A stretch of DNA of 5,922 nt from REEB85 sp018971455 (GTDB lineage: Bacteria > Pseudomonadota > Alphaproteobacteria > Acetobacterales > Acetobacteraceae). The notes beneath the pieces were generated by a model that worked only from the letters and a program-made list of their open reading frames with translations, had not been told where the DNA came from and ran no database searches. Shown one piece after another: positions 1 through 5,613 of the stretch; position 1 is the stretch's first letter; each line of letters begins with the position of its first letter. Both the position numbers and the translations under genes were made by a program. The stretch spans positions 1-5,922 of the forward strand of contig JAGWNT010000140.1 in assembly GCA_028871195.1 (NCBI GenBank), in the 5' to 3' direction.

Positions 1-23
1 CACGCAAAAGGCACTCCGGTCGG

Positions 24-1262
24 CTATTTGCCGGCGCGTGCCACGATCGCCGCGAATTTCTTCGTCGCGTCGGCCGCCGTCATCTTGGAGTTGACCCAGT
101 ATTCCGCCAGCACGTCGTTGATCTCGCCGAGCGTGTTGGGAGAGAACGCCAGGAAGAAATGCGGCAACTGGTGCGTCGGCCCCTTCAACATCACCTTGTA
201 GCCAAGCTGCGCGCAGGGATCGAGCTTGCTCACATCCGTATTCAGCATGGCGGGCAGAGAGCCCTTGTAGACATTGAACTCTGCCTGCACCGCCGGGTCC
301 ATCACAACCCCCACGAGCTTCGCGCGGGCCGCCACCTGCTCTGGCTTGTTCGAGGCCGGGAACGCCATCGCGTCCGTCACCATGATGTACGCATCCTGCG
401 ATCCCGGTGCCAGGCTGCACCCGAAATCCTTGCCGAATGTCAGGTGGTTCGCCGCGAAATCGCCGGAGGCCCAGTCGCCCACGATCATGAACGCCGCCTT
501 GTTGGTTTCCACCAGCGACAGCGAGTCGTTCCACTTTCTGTTCGGGCTGCCGGCATCCACGTATTGCCGCAACGCGCCATAGACCTGAAACACGCGCTGC
601 ACGGCCGCACTTCCCGCCACCTTCGCGTCATGGTCGTTGGTGACCTGGCTATAGACCTGCGGCCCCCCCACGCCAGCCAGCAGCGACATGAACAGCCAGT
701 CCTCCTGCTGCGCGTTGCCGCCGAACGCGAGCGGGATATAGCCGGCCGCCTTGATCTTCGGCGCGTCCGCCAGAAACTCGTCCCACGTCTTCGGCGGCTT
801 CATTTTCAGCGCGTCGAAGACCTTGGTGCTGTAATACATGTAGTTGACACCACCGATATCGAACGGCGCGCCATAGACATGCCCGTTGAACGTGATGTTC
901 TTCATGATGATCGGCGGCACGTTCTTCGCCCAGTCGCCGGCCTTGGCGAAACTGTCGAGGTCGGCCAGCACGCCCTTGTCGGCCAGCTCTTTCATCGCCG
1001 CCCCCACCGACCACTGCATGGCGGTCGGCGGATCGCCACCGGCAATGCGGCTCAGCGCCAGGCTCTGCTCGGCGGGCGGTCCTACCGCAGGCTCGTTCAC
1101 CCATTGCCCGCCACGCTTGTTGTACTCCTTGGCGAACACCGAGATGGCGCGGGATTCACCGCCGCTCGTGTAGTAGTTGATGACGGTCGCCTTCTGCGCG
1201 GCGGCCGGTGCGACGAACCCCGCAGTCAGTCCGAGGGCGAGTAGCCAACGGAGATCTTTCAT
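24..1262 (-). CDS. Sugar ABC transporter periplasmic substrate-binding protein (family 1, GtsA-like)
   Basis: A 412-residue secreted solute receptor that should capture a sugar or polyol in the periplasm and deliver it to an ABC permease. Residues 1-22 form a Sec signal peptide: basic start (KDLR), hydrophobic core LLALGLTAGFVA, and a PAAA|Q cleavage site. There is no lipobox Cys, so the protein should be soluble. The mature start carries YYTSGGE (residues 30-36), which resembles the WWTSGGE start of glucose/mannose-binding proteins such as GtsA and the Thermus glucose-binding protein. Further family marks are GDPPTAMQW, FNGHVYGAPFDIGGVNYMYY and KPPKTWDEF. The only two cysteines, C282 and C350, could form a disulfide. 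Length is normal for CUT1-type receptors (about 400-430). The ATG is fixed by a strong Shine-Dalgarno. The gene diverges from the catabolic genes and no permease is visible beside it. The ligand cannot be named from sequence alone. Confidence 0.93.
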   Translation of the reverse strand: MKDLRWLLALGLTAGFVAPAAAQKATVINYYTSGGESRAISVFAKEYNKRGGQWVNEPAVGPPAEQSLALSRIAGGDPPTAMQWSVGAAMKELADKGVLADLDSFAKAGDWAKNVPPIIMKNITFNGHVYGAPFDIGGVNYMYYSTKVFDALKMKPPKTWDEFLADAPKIKAAGYIPLAFGGNAQQEDWLFMSLLAGVGGPQVYSQVTNDHDAKVAGSAAVQRVFQVYGALRQYVDAGSPNRKWNDSLSLVETNKAAFMIVGDWASGDFAANHLTFGKDFGCSLAPGSQDAYIMVTDAMAFPASNKPEQVAARAKLVGVVMDPAVQAEFNVYKGSLPAMLNTDVSKLDPCAQLGYKVMLKGPTHQLPHFFLAFSPNTLGEINDVLAEYWVNSKMTAADATKKFAAIVARAGK

Positions 1263-1267
1263 GTCTG

Positions 1268-1276
1268 CTCCTCCCC
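1268..1276 (-). promoter_or_regulatory. Ribosome binding site of the binding-protein gene
   Basis: On the minus strand this reads GGGGAGGAG and lies 5 bases before the ATG at 1262. It is a near-perfect anti-16S match. It fixes the start and implies strong translation, as expected for an abundant periplasmic receptor. Confidence 0.75.
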
Positions 1277-1305
1277 GCCGCGGCCAGGCGTTTGTTGCTT
1301 TACGA

Positions 1306-1319
1306 TGGGACCGCTTACA
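1306..1319. promoter_or_regulatory. Candidate LacI-family operator 1 (TGGGACCGCTTACA)
   Basis: This 14-base site matches the LacI/GalR-type consensus TGTAAnCGnTTACA. Its right half (CGnTTACA) is perfect, it has the central CG, and its outer TG/CA pair is kept; the left half is degenerate (TGGGA). It sits just downstream of the predicted start point of the minus-strand promoter, the usual place for a repressor that blocks initiation. No regulator gene is in the window, so the binding protein is unknown. Confidence 0.4.
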
Positions 1320-1327
1320 TCTATCGT

Positions 1328-1356
1328 GGAATAGCTCGATGCCTGGAGGCTGTCAA
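1328..1356 (-). promoter_or_regulatory. Probable sigma70-type promoter of the binding-protein gene
   Basis: On the minus strand a perfect TTGACA -35 box (plus coordinates 1351-1356) is followed after 17 bases by TATTCC (1328-1333), a weak -10 that matches only TAT. Transcription would start near 1321, giving a leader of about 59 bases that contains the strong Shine-Dalgarno. The spacing, the perfect -35 and the operator-like site directly downstream make it credible. The poor -10 keeps confidence moderate. Confidence 0.5.
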
Positions 1357-1427
1357 GCGAGCCGCGTAGAGCAAAGAGCTATGCAGCATAAGCAATTGTG
1401 CGGATCATGACGCGAAACGAGCCAATG

Positions 1428-1441
1428 TGTAATCGCTTTGC
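1428..1441. promoter_or_regulatory. Candidate LacI-family operator 2 and possible -10 of the plus-strand gene
   Basis: The site reads TGTAATCGCTTTGC. Its left half (TGTAAnCG) matches the LacI-type consensus and the inner CGnTT is present, but the outer right arm is poor. It lies 122 bases, centre to centre, from operator 1. TGTAAT (1428-1433) also looks like a -10 box for the amidohydrolase gene, although no good -35 precedes it. A site of this kind on each side of a divergent region would allow joint control of uptake and catabolism. Confidence 0.25.
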
Positions 1442-1545
1442 ATGGCGCGCGCGGCCGCGCCGGACGGGCTTCTCAAAAAGCGCTGCGCGGACGCCCCCAT
1501 GGCGGCGCGATGCCTGCGCGGGCGCCTCATCCGTGGGGCCCGGAC

Positions 1546-2604
1546 ATGGCGGTTGATCTCGGCTGGCTTTCCAAGGTCCGGGAAGAGGTGGCGGAGCCGG
1601 ATCTGCCCATCGTGGATGCCCATCACCATGTCTGGGACCGTCCGGGGTTCCGCTACATGTTCGAGGAGCTTCAGGCGGATTTCAGCGCAGGGCACAGGAT
1701 CATCGGCTCGGTGTTCGTCGAGGCGAGCTCCCGGCAGAAAACCGGTCTCGGCACGATGTATCGCGCCGACGGCCCCGAGGCGCTGCGCTCGCTGGGGGAG
1801 AGCGAGTTCGTCAACGGCCTCGCCGCGATGGCACGAAGCGGCCTGTATGGGCCGGAGGGGACCTGCGCCGGGATTGTCGCCTATGTCGATCTCCGGCTTG
1901 CCGAAGAGGCTCAACCAGTCCTCACGCGCCACCACGCGCTGCCGCGGGTGCGGGGCGTGCGCAACATGACCGCGTGGGACGCGGACCCGGCCGTCGCGAA
2001 CCGGGATCTGGTCACGCACGCGGGCATGCTCCGCGACCCGCAGTTCAGGCGCGGCTTCGCCGCACTCGCCGCCACCGGCCTGTGTTTCGATGCCTGGGTC
2101 TTCGCGCCGCAGATCCCCGAGGTCATCGATCTGGCGGAGGCGTTTCCCCAGACCCGCATTGTTCTCAACCACGCGGGCGGGTGTCTCGGTGCGGGTTCCT
2201 ACAAGGCCAGGGGGCCGGAGCCCTTCCGGGAGTGGAAGGCCGATCTCTCGCGCCTCGCCCGCTGCCGCAATGCCTACGTCAAGCTCGGCGGAATGGGCTC
2301 GCCGCGGACCGGCGTTGCCTTCCGTGATCGGCCGCGCCCTCCCGATTCCCGGGAACTCGCCGAACTCTGGCGCCCTTACGTGGAGACCTGTATCGAGCTT
2401 TTCGGCGCCGATCGCTGCATGTTCGAAAGCAACTTCCCGGTCGACAAGCAGTACTACAGCTACACAACCCTCTGGAACGCGTTCAAGCGCATCACGGCTT
2501 CATGCGGGGCCGTGGACCGGATTTCCCTCTTCGGCCAGACCGCCATCGAATGCTACGGCCTCGAGCTTCCGCGACCGGCCGGCGATCGGCGGCAAATGAC
2601 GTGA
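1546..2604 (+). CDS. Amidohydrolase family 2 (COG3618-type) metal-dependent hydrolase, probable sugar lactonase
   Basis: A 352-residue cytoplasmic TIM-barrel hydrolase. Positions are counted from the ATG at 1546. The first strand carries IVDAHHHVWD (residues 22-31), giving the HxH metal motif H26/H28. IVLNHAGG (H209) is the conserved barrel histidine. ESNFPVD (294-300) marks the last strand, where many relatives have a DWP-type catalytic Asp; here that place holds Asn296 and the nearest acid is Asp300. Known members of this family include L-fuconolactonase, L-rhamnonolactonase, 2-pyrone-4,6-dicarboxylate lactonase and 4-sulfomuconolactonase. With sugar transport and kinase genes nearby, a sugar-lactone hydrolase is the best guess; other C-O or C-C hydrolases are possible. 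The start is uncertain: an in-frame ATG at 1510 and a TTG at 1438 exist, but the extra N-terminus is Arg/Gly/Ala-rich and unlike the family. None of the starts has a clear Shine-Dalgarno. Confidence 0.88.
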   Translation: MAVDLGWLSKVREEVAEPDLPIVDAHHHVWDRPGFRYMFEELQADFSAGHRIIGSVFVEASSRQKTGLGTMYRADGPEALRSLGESEFVNGLAAMARSGLYGPEGTCAGIVAYVDLRLAEEAQPVLTRHHALPRVRGVRNMTAWDADPAVANRDLVTHAGMLRDPQFRRGFAALAATGLCFDAWVFAPQIPEVIDLAEAFPQTRIVLNHAGGCLGAGSYKARGPEPFREWKADLSRLARCRNAYVKLGGMGSPRTGVAFRDRPRPPDSRELAELWRPYVETCIELFGADRCMFESNFPVDKQYYSYTTLWNAFKRITASCGAVDRISLFGQTAIECYGLELPRPAGDRRQMT

Positions 2605-2642
2605 CCGGCGCGGAGCGCCGCCGTCGAAATTCCGCCGGGCAG

Positions 2643-2657
2643 GCCCGCTATCCGGGC
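2643..2657. repeat. Inverted repeat copy A (GCCCGCTATCCGGGC)
   Basis: GCCCG and CGGGC arms flank a 5-base loop. It differs from copy B (2716-2730) at one of 15 positions. It overlaps the first two bases of the 14-base palindrome at 2656-2669. It could be an operator pair member, an RNA hairpin, or a short dispersed palindromic element. Confidence 0.5.
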
Positions 2658-2715
2658 GGAGGCCTCCGCAATTGCCAACCGGAGAGCCCTTATGCCGGCG
2701 TTGTTGAGCGTATGC

Positions 2716-2730
2716 GCCCGGTATCCGGGC
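2716..2730. repeat. Inverted repeat copy B (GCCCGGTATCCGGGC)
   Basis: Perfect 6-bp arms, GCCCGG and CCGGGC, enclose TAT. It is 14/15 identical to copy A, which begins 73 bases upstream. Conservation of the loop bases TAT between copies hints at a protein site or a repeated element rather than a chance GC hairpin. Confidence 0.5.
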
Positions 2731-2749
2731 AATGGCCACGAATCCGTTT

Positions 2750-2765
2750 GCCCGGCCGGTCGGGC
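2750..2765. repeat. Third GCCCG/CGGGC inverted repeat
   Basis: GCCCG (2750-2754) and CGGGC (2761-2765) flank GCCGGT. The arms equal those of copies A and B but the centre differs. It falls between the weak -35 and -10 candidates of the aldolase gene, where a bound repressor could act. In DNA this GC-rich it may be chance. Confidence 0.3.
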
Positions 2766-2800
2766 TGTCTGTATTCAAGCATGCCGAGTTAGATCACGAA

Positions 2801-2809
2801 GAGGAGGAA
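2801..2809 (+). promoter_or_regulatory. Ribosome binding site that decides the aldolase start
   Basis: GAGGAGGAA lies just before the GTG at 2813, with GGAGG five bases away from it. It supports GTG 2813 over the in-frame ATG at 2732, which has no such signal and would add 27 residues. Confidence 0.75.
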
Positions 2810-2812
2810 CGC

Positions 2813-3736
2813 GTGAGCAGGATCCTGACCAAGGAAGACGTTGTCGGCATCTTTCCGCCCATGGCATCGCCGTTTACGGCGGACGAGGAGATTGACGTCC
2901 CGGCGCTCCGCGCGGAGCTGCAATACAACCTGTCGCTCCCCGTAACCGGCGTCTGCCTCGGCGGCAGCACCGGCGAGGGCCATGCGCTCGACGCGAATGA
3001 TCTGGGATTGCTGATCAAGACCGCGGTCGAGGAAGTGCGCGGCCGCGTGCCGGTCATGGCGGGCATCATCACCACGTCGACGCGCGAGGCCGTGCGTCGT
3101 GGCAAGGCGGCGCGCGATGCGGGCGCCCAGGCGCTGATGGTGACGCCGCCGATCTATCAGCTGCCCTCCGACCAGGGGATGTTTGACTACTATGACGGCA
3201 TCCACCGCGAGACCGGGCTGCCGATCGTTATCTACAACGTGCTGCCGCACTGCCCGGTGACGCCCGCATTGTTCAAGCGCCTCGCCGATCACCCGGGCAT
3301 TATCGGCACGAAGGAAAGCATCGGCGGCTCTCTGGAAACGCTCACGGAGCTGCTCGAGACCGTCGGCGACAAGATTTCCGTCACCTGGGCCCATGACTGG
3401 CTGCTCTATCCGGGCCTGGCGCTGGGCGCGACCGGGTCGATCTCTGGCGCGGCGGCAATTCTGCCGGGGCACTGCATCGCGATGTGGGATGCGTTGCAGC
3501 GCGGCGACCTGAAGACTGCGCAGACGCTGCACTTCGTGATCACGGACGTGACCCGCGAGATCAGCAAATTCAACTGGCCCGCTGGCACCAAGCTTGCGAT
3601 CAACCTTCAGGGGCGCAAGGTCGGCCCGTGCCGGCGGCCGTTTACGGTGGTGCCGGACGAACAGGCGGCGCGTATCGATGCGGCGCTCAAGCGCGCCAAC
3701 AGCTTCGATTTCGACCGGCTGGCCAGAGCGGCCTGA
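2813..3736 (+). CDS. DHDPS/N-acetylneuraminate lyase superfamily aldolase (probably for a 2-keto-3-deoxy sugar acid, not DapA)
   Basis: A 307-residue cytoplasmic class I (Schiff-base) aldolase or dehydratase with a TIM barrel. From the GTG start, the family signature GGSTGEG is at 50-56, the general-acid tyrosine is Y141 in IVIYN, and the Schiff-base lysine is K167 in IIGTKES. The length fits the usual 290-310. Two residues typical of true dihydrodipicolinate synthase appear to be missing: the TPYYN segment carrying Tyr107 is TPPIY here, and the arginine of YNVPxR is replaced by YNVLPH (H146). The substrate is therefore probably not aspartate semialdehyde. Relatives cleave or dehydrate 2-keto-3-deoxy-gluconate, -arabinonate or similar acids with pyruvate as product or donor. 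Its place between a lactonase-like gene and kinase genes supports a sugar-acid substrate. A stem-loop follows 10 bases after the stop. Confidence 0.9.
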   Translation: MSRILTKEDVVGIFPPMASPFTADEEIDVPALRAELQYNLSLPVTGVCLGGSTGEGHALDANDLGLLIKTAVEEVRGRVPVMAGIITTSTREAVRRGKAARDAGAQALMVTPPIYQLPSDQGMFDYYDGIHRETGLPIVIYNVLPHCPVTPALFKRLADHPGIIGTKESIGGSLETLTELLETVGDKISVTWAHDWLLYPGLALGATGSISGAAAILPGHCIAMWDALQRGDLKTAQTLHFVITDVTREISKFNWPAGTKLAINLQGRKVGPCRRPFTVVPDEQAARIDAALKRANSFDFDRLARAA

Positions 3737-3954
3737 TACGGAATGGCGGCGGTGGTGTCGACGGAAACAAGCCGGCCGCACCACCGCCGTTCCCCGCGAA
3801 GATGTCTCGGCAGGCAGCGCCTGGCGTGAGTGCCCGCGTTGGAAGCACCCTCGCCGCATGCCCCGGCTCTGCTGGGCGCTGAGGCGCGCCTAATTGGCTC
3901 GCTCGCAGCGGGTGGGATCAGGCAGGCATTGAACCGGCCCGGAGGGAGAGAAAC
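3737..3954. other. Intergenic region before dhaK
   Basis: These 218 bases hold no supportable gene. The first part contains the long hairpin described separately. Farther on, AGGCGCGCCT (3882-3891) is a 10-base perfect palindrome of unknown meaning. No clear -35/-10 pair for dhaK was found, so a promoter here is possible but not visible. Confidence 0.5.
3740..3793 (+). terminator. Hairpin after the aldolase gene, terminator-like or attenuating
   Basis: CGGCGGTGGTG (3747-3757) pairs perfectly with CACCACCGCCG (3779-3789) over 11 bp, with a 21-base loop. GGAA (3740-3743) pairs with TTCC (3790-3793) across a 3-base bulge, extending the stem. It starts a few bases after the stop codon. No T-run follows, so it is not a classic intrinsic terminator; it may stabilise the upstream mRNA end or lower transcription into dhaK. 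Confidence 0.45.
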
Positions 3955-4953
3955 ATGAAAAAAATCATGAATGACGCCTATGCCTACGCGGAGCAGACCT
4001 TGGCCGGCCTCTGCGCGGCCTATCCGCAATATTATGCGCGCTCCAAGGACAGCCCGAATGTGATCATGCGCGCGGCGCGGCCGGCGCAGCCGAAGGTCGG
4101 CATTGTCTCGGGCGGCGGCTCCGGCCACCTTCCCGTCTTCACCGGGTATGTCGGTCCGGGCCTGCTCGATGCCTGCGCGGTTGGCGACGTCTTCGCCTCG
4201 CCCTCGGCGGACGCCATGGCGACGGCGATGCGGGAGGCGAGCAGCGGCAAAGGTGTCCTCCGGCTCTACGGAAACTATGGCGGCGATGTCATGAATTTCG
4301 ACATGGCCGGCGACCTGGTCGAGGCAGACGGCATCGAAAGCACGACCGTGCTCCTCGCTGACGATGTGGCCAGCGCGTCGCTGGCGGAACGCGAGAAGCG
4401 CCGCGGCGTCGCCGGCATGGTGTTCGCGTTCAAGATCGCGGGGGCCGCGGCCGAAGCGGGGCTCGACCTCGCCGGCGTCACGTCGGTTGCCGGCGAAGTC
4501 GCCGATCGTATCCGCAGCATGGGCGTCGCCCTTTCCCCCTGCACCGTGCCGCAAGCCGGCACGCCGACCTTCACCATCAGCGAGAGCGAGATGGAAATCG
4601 GCATGGGCATCCATGGCGAGCCCGGCGTGCATCGCGGGCCGCTTGAGAGTGCCGACAGGATCGCCGATGCCCTGCTCGATCCCATTCTCGACGACCTGAA
4701 GCCGTCGCGGGGCGATCGGTTCACCTTGCTCGTCAACAGCCTTGGCGCGACCCCGGTGGAAGAGCTGTTCATTCTCTATACGCGGATCGGCCAGCGTCTC
4801 GCCGATGCCGGCATTGCCGTGGCACATCCCCTGGTCGGGCGCTACGCCACCTCCATGGAGATGGCGGGCGCCTCGCTCACCATTCTGCCGCTGAATGAAC
4901 GGCTGGAGCGCTACCTCACGGCACCGGCGGCCTGTGCCTTCTGGAAGGTCTAG
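3955..4953 (+). CDS. dhaK: Dihydroxyacetone kinase family, substrate-binding subunit DhaK-like
   Basis: A 332-residue cytoplasmic subunit that holds a short ketose or aldose as a covalent hemiaminal for phosphorylation. The key residues of E. coli DhaK are present: the GGGSGH motif with H58, D111 in NYGGDVMNF, and the covalent histidine H220 in EMEIGMGIHGEPG (212-224). RRGVAG (149-154) and FKIAGAAAE (159-167) are also typical. The pocket differs from usual dihydroxyacetone kinases: GGGSGHEPxHAGY is GGGSGHLPVFTGY here, the Lys of KNYxGD is Gly106, and the usual VHK of the family is AFK (158-160). Some DhaK relatives phosphorylate erythruloses or apulose, so the substrate may not be dihydroxyacetone. 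The ATG follows GGAGGGAGAG (3941-3950); a second ATG at 3967 is less likely. The dhaL-like gene starts 5 bases after the stop, so the two are translated together. Confidence 0.92.
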   Translation: MKKIMNDAYAYAEQTLAGLCAAYPQYYARSKDSPNVIMRAARPAQPKVGIVSGGGSGHLPVFTGYVGPGLLDACAVGDVFASPSADAMATAMREASSGKGVLRLYGNYGGDVMNFDMAGDLVEADGIESTTVLLADDVASASLAEREKRRGVAGMVFAFKIAGAAAEAGLDLAGVTSVAGEVADRIRSMGVALSPCTVPQAGTPTFTISESEMEIGMGIHGEPGVHRGPLESADRIADALLDPILDDLKPSRGDRFTLLVNSLGATPVEELFILYTRIGQRLADAGIAVAHPLVGRYATSMEMAGASLTILPLNERLERYLTAPAACAFWKV

Positions 4954-4958
4954 GCGCC

Positions 4959-5567
4959 ATGGACCTCGATGTTGCCGCTCTGCGCCGGGCCATTGGCGGT
5001 GTTCTCGCGGAGTTGGAAGTCTCGCACACGATGCTGACCGAGCTTGATGGCAAGATCGGCGACGGCGATCTCGGCGTGACACTGCTCAAGGCATTCCGCG
5101 AGCTCGACAGGCTGAAGCCGGGGCTGCCCGAGGACCTCGGCGCGGCATTGACGCAGGCGGCCTCGGGCGTGATGAAGGTCTCCAGTTCCAGTTTCGGAAC
5201 GCTCTTCGCGACAGGCCTGATGGCAACGGCGAAGGTGACCAAGGGCAAAACCTCGGTGCCGATCATCGCCATTCCTTCGCTGCTCGACGGCGTGGTGCAG
5301 GCGATGATGGCGCGAGGCAAGGCATCCCTTGGCGACAAGACCGTGCTCGATGCGCTCGATGCCGTGGCGCGGGCGAGCGAAGGGCAGTCCGAACCCGGCG
5401 CGATGCGGGAAGCCGCCGCGCGCGGCGTGGATGCGGCACTCGACACCTACCGCGACAAGCCGAACCGGGTCGGGCGTGCCCGCATCTTCGGCGACAAGAC
5501 GGCGGGAAAGGACGATCCCGGCATGGTGGCGGTGAAAGTGATGATCGCCGGGCTTGCGCGGGCGTGA
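4959..5567 (+). CDS. dhaL: Dihydroxyacetone kinase family, nucleotide-binding subunit DhaL-like
   Basis: A 202-residue all-helical subunit that supplies the phosphate to the sugar held by DhaK. The Mg-nucleotide aspartates D30, D35 and D37 are in LDGKIGDGDLG, at the same numbers as in E. coli DhaL. GDKTVLDAL (125-133) and the C-terminal RARIFGDKTAGKDDPG (173-188) are also family motifs. Two motifs are altered: the His of GDGDHG is Leu38, and the glycine-rich GGASGPLxGT loop reads MKVSSSSFGT (72-81), which may change how ADP or ATP is held. No DhaM (PTS phosphodonor) gene is adjacent, so the pair may use ATP directly, as fused DhaK kinases do; DhaM could also lie elsewhere. Weak Shine-Dalgarno GGAAGG (4943-4948) lies inside the end of dhaK. 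Confidence 0.92.
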   Translation: MDLDVAALRRAIGGVLAELEVSHTMLTELDGKIGDGDLGVTLLKAFRELDRLKPGLPEDLGAALTQAASGVMKVSSSSFGTLFATGLMATAKVTKGKTSVPIIAIPSLLDGVVQAMMARGKASLGDKTVLDALDAVARASEGQSEPGAMREAAARGVDAALDTYRDKPNRVGRARIFGDKTAGKDDPGMVAVKVMIAGLARA

Positions 5568-5613
5568 GCGGCAGGGACGGCAAACGGCAAGCCGGGATTG
5601 GGGAGTAGCGTCG

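Larger units (their letters stand above)
2605..2812. other. Intergenic leader of the aldolase gene, rich in inverted repeats
   Basis: No convincing gene was seen in these 208 bases. Directly after the amidohydrolase stop there is a 6-bp hairpin, CGGCGC-GGA-GCGCCG (2606-2620), with no T-run. A perfect 14-base palindrome, GCGGAGGCCTCCGC, lies at 2656-2669. Three GCCCG...CGGGC inverted repeats follow, two of them nearly identical. A weak promoter-like pair, TTGCCC (2748-2753) and TATTCA (2772-2777) with 18 bases between, may drive the aldolase gene. Confidence 0.5.

Noticed and set aside
159..1244. A 361-codon open frame on the plus strand opposite the binding-protein gene
   Set aside because: It is Arg/His-rich and without motifs; the opposite strand has a clear signal peptide, ribosome site and family signatures.
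1177..1410. A 77-codon plus-strand open frame running into the divergent control region
   Set aside because: It begins inside the binding-protein gene in antisense, has no ribosome site, and covers the promoter and operator candidates.
1438..1545. Extended N-terminus of the amidohydrolase from TTG 1438 or ATG 1510
   Set aside because: The added residues are Arg/Gly/Ala-rich and unlike the family, and the TTG overlaps operator candidate 2. ATG 1510 cannot be fully excluded because no start has a good ribosome site.
1405..2172. A 255-codon open frame on the minus strand opposite the amidohydrolase
   Set aside because: It is antisense to a gene with clear metal-binding motifs, and its composition is that of a shadow frame.
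2732..2812. Extended N-terminus of the aldolase from ATG 2732
   Set aside because: There is no ribosome site before 2732, while GTG 2813 has an excellent one and gives the normal family length.
2813..3736. Naming the aldolase dapA
   Set aside because: The DHDPS-specific tyrosine and arginine positions are not conserved and the context is sugar catabolism rather than lysine synthesis.
2789..3859. A 356-codon open frame on the minus strand opposite the aldolase gene
   Set aside because: It is a shadow of the aldolase frame with Arg-rich low-information protein and no family features.
3882..3891. AGGCGCGCCT perfect 10-base palindrome as an operator
   Set aside because: A short, all-GC-core palindrome is expected by chance at this base composition, and no second copy was noticed nearby.
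3607..5082. A 491-codon open frame on the minus strand opposite dhaK and the end of the aldolase gene
   Set aside because: It is antisense to well-supported genes, rich in Arg/Ala/Gly/His, shows no recognisable motif, and is typical of shadow frames in high-GC DNA.
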